64,000 nucleotides of DNA from contig JAIMBJ010000004.1 in assembly GCA_023511455.1 (NCBI GenBank), positions 148,340 through 212,339 of the forward strand. Direction: 5' to 3'. The stretch comes from Bacillota bacterium (GTDB taxonomy: Bacteria > Armatimonadota > HRBIN16). Position numbers and translations under genes: made by a program. Positions 7,956-16,994 of the stretch are shown here, one piece after another (the stretch's first letter is position 1; every line of letters starts with the position of its first letter). Below the pieces are notes generated by a model. The model was not told the DNA's origin and ran no database searches. It saw only the letters and a program-made list of their open reading frames with translations.

Positions 7956-8552
7956 TCAGTTGGCGTCGCGCAGCGCGCGCAATCGCTTCGCGAACTCGCG
8001 CGGAGGCTCGTAGCCGACCAGTGTCAAATCCTTCACCCACTCGCCACGCGCGTTGAGAAATGCCACCGTCGGCAAGCCCTCCGCGCCGTACCTCTTCGCA
8101 ATCTCCACCGTCTCCGGCGGGGGCGTGCTGGAGGTCATATCCACCCGAAACACCGCAAAGTCCTTCGCCAGCCGGGCGACCTCGCCGTCGGTGAAGGTCT
8201 CACGCTCTAACATGCGGCAGAATGGACACCAATCCGCAGTGAACACCAGAACCACTGGCTTTCCCTGCCGGGTAGCCTGCTCAATGGCGGCTTTACTGGC
8301 GGGGAGCATCTGCACCTCGCCTTTGCCCGCCAAGACGCCTGGCTGCGCCACCCACAACGCCCCGATAATCAACACCACGCCGACCGCCGCTGGCAGTCCC
8401 CGCCGTCCGAGTAGCAGCACACCAGCCACGCCAATACTCAGCGTCATCAGCACCCGAACCACTTCCAGCGGCATCATCTCACGCGCTTGCCAGAGAACAC
8501 CGGCAACCACCAGCAGAATAGACACCGGTAACCAGAAACTGAACCGTTGCAT
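7956..8552 (-). CDS. Membrane-anchored thioredoxin-fold protein
   Basis: A 198-residue protein with three hydrophobic N-terminal segments (to about residue 70), then a thioredoxin domain with the redox motif WCPFC (FTADWCPFCRMLERETF) and the cis-Pro loop GLPTVAFL. It resembles the C-terminal domain of DsbD. It starts 10 nt after the dsbD-type gene on the same strand, so the two form an operon. It probably receives electrons from, or works in parallel with, that protein in extracytoplasmic thiol reduction or cytochrome c maturation. The precise partner is not shown by the sequence. Confidence 0.85.
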   Translation of the reverse strand: MQRFSFWLPVSILLVVAGVLWQAREMMPLEVVRVLMTLSIGVAGVLLLGRRGLPAAVGVVLIIGALWVAQPGVLAGKGEVQMLPASKAAIEQATRQGKPVVLVFTADWCPFCRMLERETFTDGEVARLAKDFAVFRVDMTSSTPPPETVEIAKRYGAEGLPTVAFLNARGEWVKDLTLVGYEPPREFAKRLRALRDAN

Positions 8553-8562
8553 CGTATCCCCC

Positions 8563-10413
8563 TTATCGCTTCGCTGTCTGTGTCGTCAGCGAATGGAATT
8601 GTGCCATCCGTTTCAGGAAAGCATCCGGCGGTTCGAACTGCACCAAACGCAATGCCCTTTGCTCTTGACCAGAACCGTCCAGAAAGACAATGGTGGGCAC
8701 GCCGACAATGCTGAACCGTTTCTTCAAATCCTGCACGGCAGGACTATCGTCGCGTGTCAGGTCCGCCTTCATTGCCACGATGCCCTCAAACGCCTGCACC
8801 ACGCGCGGGTCGGAGAAAGTGTTTGCTTCCAGCTCCTTGCAAGGCAGGCACCAGTCGGCGTAAAAATCGATGACCACCGGCTTGCCTTCGGCAACAGCCT
8901 GCTGCAGCGCTGCCTCGCTGTAGGCTTGCCAGGCGATATGACTGCCTTTTGCCTTCTGGGTGGGAAGCGCAATCATCACCGCCCACGCCACCAGCGCAAC
9001 GCCAAGCAGTCGTTTGAACCAGAAGAAGCCGCGCACCGTTCTGGCCAGCTTGTCTATGGCAGCCAGATAGACCCCCACGCCTGCGAGAAAAGCGAACATC
9101 AGCCACTTATATACCATCGCTGGCAGGATGGGGCTGAGGAAGAATATTGCCACGCCAATCAGGGCAAAGCCGAAAAGATGCTCCACTGCCACCATCCACT
9201 CGCCGCTGCGAGGCAGACGGCGAATCGCCCCCGAGAACATCGCCAGCACCACATACGGAACACCCAGCCCGATGCCCAGCGTTAGGAACAGCAGAAAGCC
9301 CAGTGGCACATTGCCTGTGCCGGAAACCACCGCCGCCAGCGCGACAACCACGGGACCCACGCATGGCGCTGCTGTCACACCCACCAGCAAGCCCATCAAC
9401 AATGCGCCCAGCCAGCCTTCGCGCAGACGCGCCTTGTTGCGTAAGCCCGCTGGCAGCTGCAACTGATACACCCCAAACATGCTCAGCGCAAGGGCAACCA
9501 GTATCACCGCGAAACCACACAGCACCCAGGGGTTTTGTAGCTGGAAGCCGAACGTCTTGCCCAGCGCCGCCGCTGCTGTGCCCAGCGCCGCATACATCAA
9601 CGCCATTCCGAACACATACACCAGCGCCAGACCAAACGTACGCCCCGCGCTGCCTGCCGTCTGCCGGCTGAAGAAGGAGATAGTGATGGGGATCAGCGGG
9701 TACACGCAGGGCGTGAGGTTCAACAAAAGCCCCAACAACAAAATGATGGGCAGGGCGATGGCGAATCGCCCGGTGTTCAGCAGGTCCTGCAGTTTCTGCA
9801 GGTATGCGCCGCCGGGTGTGGAAGAGAACGTGCCTGCCGATGCTGCGCCTTTGGAGGCGGGCGACGCGCCAGCCTGTTCCGCCTGCGCCACCGCCTGCTC
9901 ACCCCCTGCGTCGATGCTTGCTGCCGAAGGGGCGACCTTCAGCTTCAGGCTGAACGGCAGGTCTCCGGGCGGGTAACAGGACTTCTCATCGCACGCCTGA
10001 TAGTTCACCTTGCCGCGCAACGTTACTTCGCCTGGCTTCAGCGTTTTGGCAGCAGTTGCGGGGATACGAATCACCGTTTTGCCCTCGTAAACGGCTATCT
10101 TCTTGCCGCCGGTAAAGGCGAACTCTCGCTCATGCCCTTTCGGATACTGCGGCTGCCCGAAGGTGATGCCCGCTACCGGCTCCATGCTTACCCTTGTCGG
10201 GATGAGGAACTTCTCGCTTGCCGGGTTGGCGTTGACGTGGTAGGGCGGCTTGACGTCCAGCGTCACCACTATCTGAAACGCCTTGCCAGGCGCAATCTGT
10301 TTGACCGAAGCCGTTGCCTGTACGCGCAGGGCATCCTTCGGCGGCGCGAACTGCGCAACGGCTGCAACGGTCAGCAGCAGTACTCCCAGAACAGCAATTA
10401 GCGTTCGGTGCAT
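8563..10413 (-). CDS. dsbD: Thiol:disulfide interchange protein DsbD
   Basis: A 616-residue protein with the full three-part DsbD plan: signal peptide; N-terminal immunoglobulin-like DsbD-alpha domain with a Cys pair (YQACDEKSCYPPGDLPFSLKL); a multi-helix core with Cys in LTPCVYPLIPI and TAAPCVGP; and a C-terminal thioredoxin domain with WCLPC (FYADWCLPCKELEANTF). It moves electrons from cytoplasmic thioredoxin to periplasmic proteins. ATG 10413 is chosen because GAGGTGAGG lies upstream; GTG 10422 in frame is possible. It is first in an operon with the thioredoxin-fold gene. Confidence 0.93.
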   Translation of the reverse strand: MHRTLIAVLGVLLLTVAAVAQFAPPKDALRVQATASVKQIAPGKAFQIVVTLDVKPPYHVNANPASEKFLIPTRVSMEPVAGITFGQPQYPKGHEREFAFTGGKKIAVYEGKTVIRIPATAAKTLKPGEVTLRGKVNYQACDEKSCYPPGDLPFSLKLKVAPSAASIDAGGEQAVAQAEQAGASPASKGAASAGTFSSTPGGAYLQKLQDLLNTGRFAIALPIILLLGLLLNLTPCVYPLIPITISFFSRQTAGSAGRTFGLALVYVFGMALMYAALGTAAAALGKTFGFQLQNPWVLCGFAVILVALALSMFGVYQLQLPAGLRNKARLREGWLGALLMGLLVGVTAAPCVGPVVVALAAVVSGTGNVPLGFLLFLTLGIGLGVPYVVLAMFSGAIRRLPRSGEWMVAVEHLFGFALIGVAIFFLSPILPAMVYKWLMFAFLAGVGVYLAAIDKLARTVRGFFWFKRLLGVALVAWAVMIALPTQKAKGSHIAWQAYSEAALQQAVAEGKPVVIDFYADWCLPCKELEANTFSDPRVVQAFEGIVAMKADLTRDDSPAVQDLKKRFSIVGVPTIVFLDGSGQEQRALRLVQFEPPDAFLKRMAQFHSLTTQTAKR

Positions 10414-10494
10414 GGACCTCACCTCGCAAACGGTTTCTCTTCCCTATACGATAGATACCTCGAACTCGGTTTCGGATGCACGACGGGCCTGTGC

Positions 10495-10524
10495 TTGACA
10501 CTATCGATGTCCCTCTGCTACCAT
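10495..10524 (+). promoter_or_regulatory. Promoter of the DUF885 gene
   Basis: TTGACA (10495-10500), an 18-nt spacer and TACCAT (10519-10524), about 87 nt before the ATG. The -35 is perfect and the -10 matches four of six. Confidence 0.5.
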
Positions 10525-10610
10525 TATCCCGAACCGACAAATCACCTAGGGGGCAACCTCGTGGTGAATGCGCGTTTTCGTCGGCAGAATGCATCGACAG
10601 GAGGCATCAC

Positions 10611-12269
10611 ATGACCAACCACTGGAATGAACGCTGGGATGCGCTGGCAGACCGCCTGGCGCAGATGACGCTGGAGCGCTACCCCGAGATGGCGTCCTAC
10701 CTGGGCGTACATACGTACGACCATCAAGTATACGACAACTCCGAGACCGCACGCGACGCAGAGATACGCGCACTCTACAGTCTCTTGAGAGAGATACAGT
10801 CCATCCCGCGCGATGCGCTCAGCCCGGAACGCGCTCTGGACCACGCGCTGGCGGAGAGCGAGATTCACCATCGGCTGATTGACCTCGAAGCGTGGCGCAG
10901 CTGGACACACGACCCCGATGTGCCCAACAGCATCGTGGTGGGTGGAGCGTTTGCGCTGGCAAAGCGTTCCTTTGCCCCGCCGGAAGAGCGGCTGAAAGCG
11001 GTCATCTCCCGTTTGAAACAAGCGCCGGGGGTGTTCGAGCACGCCCGCCGCCAGCTCAGTGAGCCGGCGCGTGTGCCCACCGAAATCGCTATCCAGCAGG
11101 TCAAAGCCACCGTAGGCTTCTTCGAGCAATCGCTTCCCGCCGCGTTCCGCACAGTAACAGACACCTCGCTCTGGAACGAGTTCGAGGAGGCTAATCGGAC
11201 TGTCATTGATACCTATCGCGCCTATGCAGCGTGGCTGGAGGAGGAGGTGCTTCCCCGCGCGGAACATTCCTTTGCCATTGGAGAACGGCTGTACAGCCTG
11301 CGCTTAAAATGGGGTGAGGGGGTGGACATGCCGCTAGAACGGCTGATTGCCATCGGGCAGCAAGAGCTGCAACGGCTGCAAGAGGAGTTCACTGCCACCG
11401 CTGCGCGTATAGACGCCACCCGCTCGCCACGAGAGGTCTTCGAGGAAATGGCAAAAGACCACCCAACTGCCGACCAGCTCATCCCGTTCACGCAACAAAT
11501 GCTGGAGGAGCTGCGGCAGTTTTGCATTGACCGAGACGTCGTTACCATCCCATCCGACGTGCGCTGTCGGGTGGAGGAGACGCCCGAGTTCATGCGTGAG
11601 CTGACCTTTGCCAGCATGGACACGCCAGGTCCCTTTGAAGAGGTGGCCACCGAGGCGTTCTACAACGTCACCCTGCCCGCCCCCGACTGGTCGCCAGAGG
11701 ACGTGGAAGGGCACCTGCGCGCGTTCAACCGCTACAACCTGACCGCTATCAGCATCCACGAGGCGTATCCCGGGCACTACGTCCAGTTCCTGTGGCTGAA
11801 ACACGCCCCCACGCGCCTGCGCAAGATGCTCGGCTCCTACTCCAACGCGGAGGGCTGGGCGCACTATTGCGAGGAGCTGTTCATGGAGCTGGGCTACAGG
11901 GCAGAGGACCCGCGCTACCGTCTGGCGCAGCTGCATGAGGCACTGCTTCGCGCCTGCCGATACGTCGCTGGCTTCGGGATGCACACACAGGGAATGAGTG
12001 TGGACGAGGCGAAGCAGCTGTTCATCGAACAGGCGCACATGGAACCCATCAACGCCGAACGCGAGGCGAAGCGCGGCACGGTGGACCCGATGTACTGCAA
12101 CTACACGCTGGGTAAACTGTTGCTGCTTAAACTGCGCGAGGACATGAAGCGCAAGCAGGGCGCCGCGTTCCGCCTGCGACAGTTCCACGATGACTACCTG
12201 AAGGCAGGCTTTCCGCCCATCCCCCTGTTGCGCGAACAGATGCTGGGCGAGGTGGGAGAGGTGCTCTGA
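10611..12269 (+). CDS. DUF885 family metalloprotein (putative metallopeptidase)
   Basis: A 552-residue DUF885 protein. The signature HEAYPGHYVQFLWL is present, followed by NAEGWAHYCEELFMELGY, matching the HExxxGH-plus-downstream-Glu arrangement of a gluzincin-like site. These proteins are thought to be zinc peptidases of uncertain substrate. There is no signal peptide, so it is cytoplasmic. ATG 10611 is preceded by AGGAGG at 7 nt, and the DUF885 homology begins right after it (WDALADRLAQMTLERYPEMASYLG). Its 3' end is convergent with the ABC permease gene, 4 nt apart. Confidence 0.88.
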   Translation: MTNHWNERWDALADRLAQMTLERYPEMASYLGVHTYDHQVYDNSETARDAEIRALYSLLREIQSIPRDALSPERALDHALAESEIHHRLIDLEAWRSWTHDPDVPNSIVVGGAFALAKRSFAPPEERLKAVISRLKQAPGVFEHARRQLSEPARVPTEIAIQQVKATVGFFEQSLPAAFRTVTDTSLWNEFEEANRTVIDTYRAYAAWLEEEVLPRAEHSFAIGERLYSLRLKWGEGVDMPLERLIAIGQQELQRLQEEFTATAARIDATRSPREVFEEMAKDHPTADQLIPFTQQMLEELRQFCIDRDVVTIPSDVRCRVEETPEFMRELTFASMDTPGPFEEVATEAFYNVTLPAPDWSPEDVEGHLRAFNRYNLTAISIHEAYPGHYVQFLWLKHAPTRLRKMLGSYSNAEGWAHYCEELFMELGYRAEDPRYRLAQLHEALLRACRYVAGFGMHTQGMSVDEAKQLFIEQAHMEPINAEREAKRGTVDPMYCNYTLGKLLLLKLREDMKRKQGAAFRLRQFHDDYLKAGFPPIPLLREQMLGEVGEVL

Positions 12270-12273
12270 CCAC

Positions 12274-13467
12274 TCAGGAGCTGAGCAGAATCGCCTCCCG
12301 TTCGAACAGACGGGTGGCAACCTGAAGGCTGACGACTGCCACGACACAGGACGCCAGCAGCGAAAGCAACAGGAAGGAAGGCTCCATTACCCCTGTCAGC
12401 ACCTGTTTGATGATAATCGCGCTATTGAGCACGGGCACAGCAGCCAGCCACAGTCCCGACTCGGTGCGTGCGAACATCGATGCCACCGCTGGCAGCACCA
12501 CCAGCGTGCTGAGCGGTATCAGATAGGTCTGTGCTTCTTTCTGGTTGCGTGCGAAGGTGGAGATAATGGTCAGCACCGCCGAGTAGAACACGGTCAGTGG
12601 AATCAGCGTGACCACCAGTATGCCCATCGCCCACGACGAAACGCTGAACTTACCAGCCTGTTCACTGAAGATTTGCCCGCTCGCAGGAAGGGCAAACGCC
12701 AGCAACATGCCCAGCATGGCGAAGACGGCTGCTACCATGCACACCACGGCGACCGTGAGGAACTTGCCCCACACAATCTGCCGGCGGGTGGCAGGCGTAG
12801 CCAGCAGCGTTTCCATTGTGCCACGCTCCTTCTCCCCGGCGATGAGGTCAAACGCGGGCGACACCGCCCCGAAAAACGCCGACAGCACAATGACGTACGG
12901 CAGGATGATGCTCAGTATCAGATTGCCTGCTGGGTTCTCGGTCTGGATTGCCTGGGTGGTCAGGGCGATGGGTTGAGTAAACTCCGCTCCGATGAAGCGG
13001 CGGGCGAGGCGTCGCTGCACCCACTCGGCGCTCAGCTGTTCGCTCACCGTCCGAAGGCGTTGCACCGCATCGCGCGAACTGTCATTTAAGGGGTCAAACA
13101 GCACCTGCACCTGCGCGGTACTCTCGTTATGCAGCCGCTGGTCAAAGTCCGCCGCCAGCAGAACCACCGCCTTTACCACACGATGGCGCAGCTGAGTCTC
13201 CGCCTGTTCCCGCTCCTGCAATCGGCGCACGGCAAAACCCGCCTTCTCCAGTGCCGCAATGAACTCCTCACCACCTCTGGGGGCGACCACGGCGACGGGA
13301 ATAATCACCTTCTGGGCGGACTCCTGACGCTGCTGCACCATCAACCCGATACCCCATAGCAGCAGGGGCGTCAGCAACAACGGGGAGACGATGGTGGAGA
13401 ACAGCACGCGCCGGTCGCGAAGCACCTCGCGCAGTTCCTTCCAGAACACCACGAACGTGCGGTTCAT
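12274..13467 (-). CDS. ABC-2 type transporter permease (NatB-like)
   Basis: A 397-residue permease. The first helix is near residues 20-40, a large extracytoplasmic loop follows (to about residue 180), and five hydrophobic segments lie in the C-terminal half (LILSIILPYVIVLSAFFGAV onward). The motif AGEKERGTMETLLATPATRRQIVWGK is characteristic of the ABC-2/NatB family. It overlaps the ATPase gene by 4 nt (ATGA). In Bacillus, NatAB exports sodium; other members export drugs or lipids, so the cargo is uncertain. ATG 13467 is preceded by AAGGAGG. Confidence 0.87.
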   Translation of the reverse strand: MNRTFVVFWKELREVLRDRRVLFSTIVSPLLLTPLLLWGIGLMVQQRQESAQKVIIPVAVVAPRGGEEFIAALEKAGFAVRRLQEREQAETQLRHRVVKAVVLLAADFDQRLHNESTAQVQVLFDPLNDSSRDAVQRLRTVSEQLSAEWVQRRLARRFIGAEFTQPIALTTQAIQTENPAGNLILSIILPYVIVLSAFFGAVSPAFDLIAGEKERGTMETLLATPATRRQIVWGKFLTVAVVCMVAAVFAMLGMLLAFALPASGQIFSEQAGKFSVSSWAMGILVVTLIPLTVFYSAVLTIISTFARNQKEAQTYLIPLSTLVVLPAVASMFARTESGLWLAAVPVLNSAIIIKQVLTGVMEPSFLLLSLLASCVVAVVSLQVATRLFEREAILLSS

Positions 13468-14210
13468 GCGGGATCCTCCTTCTCGCCGATGAGGCTGAGA
13501 AACACCAGCTCCAGCGCGCGTTCTCCCGTGCGCGTGCGCAGTTCGTCCAGCGTGCCAATCGCCACGATGCGCCCGCGATGGATGACGGCGATGCGGTCGC
13601 ACAGTCGCTCTGCCTCGCTCATGATGTGCGTGGAGAAGAGAATCGTATGCCCTCTGCGGCGACTGTCATCGATGAACTGCATGATGGTGCGCGAAGTCAC
13701 CACATCCAGCCCTGCGGTTGGCTCGTCCATGAACATCACCGGCGGGTTGTGGAGGATACTGCGGGCAATGCTCACGCGCTGTTGCTGACCGGTGGAGAGG
13801 CGGTCGCATCGCCCGTCGATGAAATCCTGCATACGCAGTGTCTCCACCAGCTCGTCCACACGGCGGCACAGGTGCTCGCGGGATAAGCCGTACAGCGTGC
13901 CAAAGTAGTGCAGTATCTCGCGTGCGGTCAGGCGCCCATACAATGCGGTGGAACCGGTCAGATAGCCAATGTGCTGACGCACCTCCTGAGGCTGGGTGCG
14001 GACGTTGTAACCGGCAACGGTGGCATCGCCTGCGGAGGGAGCGAGAATGGTGCCCAGCACGCGCAGCAGAGTGGTCTTTCCGGCGCCATTGACTCCCAGA
14101 ATGCCGAACACCTCTCCCGGACGCGCCTCGAAGCTCACCTCCTCGAGCGCAACCACCTGCCCGCGCTTGCGGTCGGAGAAGATCTTGCTTAAACCGCTGG
14201 CAGTAACCAT
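13464..14210 (-). CDS. ABC transporter ATP-binding protein (NatA-like)
   Basis: A 248-residue nucleotide-binding domain with Walker A GVNGAGKT, signature LSTGQQQR, Walker B VMFMDEPTAGLD and the switch His (FSTHIMSEAERL). The signature has Gln where LSGGQ is common, a known NatA-type variant. It pairs with the overlapping downstream permease. ATG 14210 follows GGAGAG; a longer ATG 30 nt upstream lacks a ribosome-binding site. Confidence 0.9.
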   Translation of the reverse strand: MVTASGLSKIFSDRKRGQVVALEEVSFEARPGEVFGILGVNGAGKTTLLRVLGTILAPSAGDATVAGYNVRTQPQEVRQHIGYLTGSTALYGRLTAREILHYFGTLYGLSREHLCRRVDELVETLRMQDFIDGRCDRLSTGQQQRVSIARSILHNPPVMFMDEPTAGLDVVTSRTIMQFIDDSRRRGHTILFSTHIMSEAERLCDRIAVIHRGRIVAIGTLDELRTRTGERALELVFLSLIGEKEDPA

Positions 14211-14282
14211 TCCAATCTCTCCTATCGGCAAAAGAGACACCGAACCAGAGGTATGGGTTTCACCAAGTATGGAGTATTGTAC

Positions 14283-14373
14283 GCCCTCACCCCCAACCCC
14301 TCTCCCGAAGTTTTGGAAGAGGGGTGCTGTTTACCCTCACCCCCTGCCCCTCTCCCACGCGGTGGGAGAGGGG
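14283..14373. repeat. Two REP-like palindromes (CCCCTCTCCC type)
   Basis: Two copies of a CCCTCACCCC...CCCCTCTCCC motif. The second is a perfect 12-bp inverted repeat (14347-14358 / 14362-14373) with a 3-nt loop; the first is an imperfect stem (CCCCTCTCCC/GGAAGAGGGG). A related hairpin stands at 23642-23670. They fill the gap between the divergent ABC and RpiR genes. Confidence 0.75.
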
Positions 14374-14420
14374 TGTTTCGCCCTGTGGTCACACAATATT
14401 TTCTTCTTTGATATATCCTG

Positions 14421-14449
14421 TTGACAATTTTTTTCTGCCTCCTTATAAT
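14421..14449 (+). promoter_or_regulatory. Perfect sigma-70 promoter of the RpiR operon
   Basis: TTGACA (14421-14426), exactly 17 nt, TATAAT (14444-14449). Transcription should start near 14456, giving a leader of about 14 nt that includes the Shine-Dalgarno sequence. A full-consensus promoter is expected to need repression, consistent with the first gene encoding an RpiR regulator. Confidence 0.9.
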
Positions 14450-14469
14450 GGGAGTAGGAGGCGATAGAC

Positions 14470-15327
14470 GTGGCTTCGGTACTGGAAAAAGTTTCCGCGC
14501 TGTATACCTCGCTGAACGAGGCAGAGCGCAAGGTGGCTGACTTCGTGCTGAACCATCCCGAAGAGGCGCGCGGCTGCAGCGTCATCCACCTCAGCGACCG
14601 CAGCGGCGTCAGCGAAACTACGGTGGTGCGATTCTGCCGCTCCATCGGCTTCAAAGGATACGCGGACTTCAAACTGGCTCTCGTGGCAGACCTGGCTCCC
14701 CAACGCGAGCCGGTGCCCGACTTGCACGGCGACGTGTCGCCCGAAGATGACCTTCCCCGCGTAGTACAGAAGGTGCTGAACATGGATATGCAGGCGGTCG
14801 CCAGCACGATGGAGCTGCTGGATATGGCGCAGTTCGAGCGGGCAGTAGAGGCACTGGCTCGTGCGCGGCGGGTGGCGATATTCGGGGTGGGCAGCTCCCT
14901 GCCGGTGTGCATGGACCTGCAATACCGCCTGCAGCGGTGCGGAGTGAACAGCCTCTTTTCGGTAGATGACCACATGCAAGCCATCAACGCTGCGCTGCTG
15001 GAGCCGGGCGATGTGGGGCTGGCGGTCTCCTACTCGGGCACAAGCCGGGAGACCATTGAGTCCACCGAGCTGGCGAAAGAGGCAGGAGCGCAGACCATCT
15101 GCGTCACCAGTTTCCGACGCTCCCCCTTAGCGAAACTTTGCGACATCTGCCTGGTGACCTCCGCAGGGCGCACGCAATGGCTGGACGAAACCATCACCGC
15201 GCGGATTGTGCAGCTGGCTCTTTTTGACGCGCTGTGCGTCGCGCTCGCACGCCGAAAGCGCCATGAATCGCAACCGATTTTGAACCGAATCGCTCGAGCT
15301 GTGGAACGAAAGAGGCATACGGTATGA
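14470..15327 (+). CDS. MurR/RpiR family transcriptional regulator
   Basis: A 285-residue regulator. The N-terminal HTH_6 domain (residues 1-80) contains the typical SDRSGVSETTVVRFCRSIGFKGYADFKLAL. A SIS phosphosugar-binding domain follows (about 110-250: RRVAIFGVGSSLPVCMDLQYRLQRCG, DVGLAVSYSGTSRETIESTELAKEAGA). Such proteins sense sugar phosphates and control adjacent catabolic genes. The GTG start follows TAGGAGG. The stop overlaps the ATG of the next gene by 4 nt (ATGA), so it is the first gene of a four-gene operon and probably autoregulates it. Confidence 0.93.
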   Translation: MASVLEKVSALYTSLNEAERKVADFVLNHPEEARGCSVIHLSDRSGVSETTVVRFCRSIGFKGYADFKLALVADLAPQREPVPDLHGDVSPEDDLPRVVQKVLNMDMQAVASTMELLDMAQFERAVEALARARRVAIFGVGSSLPVCMDLQYRLQRCGVNSLFSVDDHMQAINAALLEPGDVGLAVSYSGTSRETIESTELAKEAGAQTICVTSFRRSPLAKLCDICLVTSAGRTQWLDETITARIVQLALFDALCVALARRKRHESQPILNRIARAVERKRHTV

Positions 15328-16994
15328 ACACTCCCTTACGACTCCTGCTGGGCATTAAAACCGACCCGATAGAATACCGTTACTCATATCCGTGGCTGTT
15401 CCGGCTGGCGGCGGAGGAAGGTGTGGAATACATCCAGCTGGGCAGCACATTCGAGTTCTACCTTCTGCCCGACGAGTTTTTCCACTGGTTGCGCGAGCAG
15501 GCGGAGAAAGCCGGTGTTCGACTCTACAGCCTGTTCACGGCGCATCGCGAACTGGGCGGCTTCTTCCGCAACGAGCCGGGCTGGGAAGCGGTCGCGCGGC
15601 GCATGTTCGAGCGATACATCCAGATTGGAGGCATACTGGGCGCGCGCTCGGTGGGGCACAATCCGGGCGCAGTGCTGCGCGACGAGATGCACACCAAACC
15701 ACAGGGTATCGCCCGCTACGTGAAACACTTCAAGGAGCTGATGCACGTTGCGCACGAGCATGGCGTGGCGTGGCTGACCATCGAGCCGATGTCGTGCCTT
15801 GCGGAGCCCCCTACCCTGCCGGAGGAGATCCGGCAGATGGGCGAGGAAGTGACCGCCTACCACCGCCAGCATCCCGACAGCACCGCCTGCATGGGCTTTT
15901 GCGCGGATGTCTCGCATGGCTACGCCGACGCGCAAGGACACGTGGTATGGGACAACCTGCAGACCTTCGAAGCCACCCTGCCCTACCTGTACGAGGTGCA
16001 CCTGAAAAACACCGATGCCCTGTTCCACTCCACCTTCGGGTTCGGTGCAGAGGAGAGAGCGACAGGAGTTGTGCAGGTGGAACGGTTTCGCGACCTGTTG
16101 CACGCCAATGTCCATCGGTTGCCCGTGCAGCAGGTGGTGGGCTATCTGGAGATTTCGGGACCGAAGCTGGGACGAGACTACAGCGACATGCATCTGGAAA
16201 AGTCGCTGCGCGAATCGCTACGATACCTGCGCGAGGCGTGGTGTGCCCCCGCGCAACCGTGCCATGAGCCGGTCAATCTCCCATCGGTAGACGTTGAACC
16301 CGTTCGCTTCTCGGCATCGCTCATGTGCGCTGACCAGCTGAATCTGGAAGCACACATCCGGCAGCTGGAAGCGCTCGGTATTCACTACTTCCATGTCGAC
16401 CTGATGGACGCGCACTTCACGCCCAACATGCCGCTCGGGCTGGTGGTTCTCGAGCAGCTTCGCGAACGCACGCATCTGCCCTTCGACGTGCACCTGATGG
16501 TGGAGGACAACGATTTCTTCATCCGCAAGGTGTTGCCGCTGGGGGTACAGATGATTTCTGTACACACAGAATCTTCTCGACACCTTGACCGCACGCTCAG
16601 CCTGATTCGCGAGGGGGGCGCGATGGCAGGCGTTGCGCTCAACCCTGCAACACCGCTCATTGTGCTCGACTATGTACTGCACAAGGTGGATTTCGTGTTG
16701 CTGATGGGTGTGAACCCCGGCTTCGCGGGGCAGCAGCTGGTTCCCATCACCCTGCGCAAAATTGCCGATTGCCGCCGCTTTCTGGACGAGCGAGGCTTCA
16801 CGCACATACCCATTCAGGTGGACGGCAATGTGAGCTTCGAGAACATCCCGAAGATGGTGGCGGCGGGAGCCGATATTCTGGTGCTCGGCTCCAGCAGCCT
16901 GTATCATCCGCAGGGCACGTTGTGGCAGAACCATCGGCGGGTGGTGCAGGCGGCGCGTGAGGGGCTTCGACAGCGGGCGGGAGGCGAGGCGTAG
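15324..16994 (+). CDS. Fusion of xylose-isomerase-like sugar isomerase/epimerase and AlsE/Rpe-type 3-epimerase
   Basis: A 556-residue two-domain protein. Residues 1-310 form a xylose-isomerase-like TIM barrel. Four candidate metal ligands in the order seen in tagatose/allulose 3-epimerases are Glu154 (TIEPM), Asp195 (CADVSHGYAD), His226 (EVHLKN) and Glu276 (GYLEISG). Residues 326-556 form a ribulose-phosphate 3-epimerase fold with His357, Asp359 (HVDLMD), His390 (DVHLMVED), VNPGFAGQQ and Asp500 (VDGN). SASLMCAD and LGSSSLYH resemble, from memory, D-allulose-6-phosphate 3-epimerase (AlsE) more than Rpe. Both active sites look intact. It probably isomerises or epimerises a ketose (phosphate) at two steps. 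It is translationally coupled to the regulator, and the next gene begins at the base after its stop. Confidence 0.85.
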   Translation: MNTPLRLLLGIKTDPIEYRYSYPWLFRLAAEEGVEYIQLGSTFEFYLLPDEFFHWLREQAEKAGVRLYSLFTAHRELGGFFRNEPGWEAVARRMFERYIQIGGILGARSVGHNPGAVLRDEMHTKPQGIARYVKHFKELMHVAHEHGVAWLTIEPMSCLAEPPTLPEEIRQMGEEVTAYHRQHPDSTACMGFCADVSHGYADAQGHVVWDNLQTFEATLPYLYEVHLKNTDALFHSTFGFGAEERATGVVQVERFRDLLHANVHRLPVQQVVGYLEISGPKLGRDYSDMHLEKSLRESLRYLREAWCAPAQPCHEPVNLPSVDVEPVRFSASLMCADQLNLEAHIRQLEALGIHYFHVDLMDAHFTPNMPLGLVVLEQLRERTHLPFDVHLMVEDNDFFIRKVLPLGVQMISVHTESSRHLDRTLSLIREGGAMAGVALNPATPLIVLDYVLHKVDFVLLMGVNPGFAGQQLVPITLRKIADCRRFLDERGFTHIPIQVDGNVSFENIPKMVAAGADILVLGSSSLYHPQGTLWQNHRRVVQAAREGLRQRAGGEA

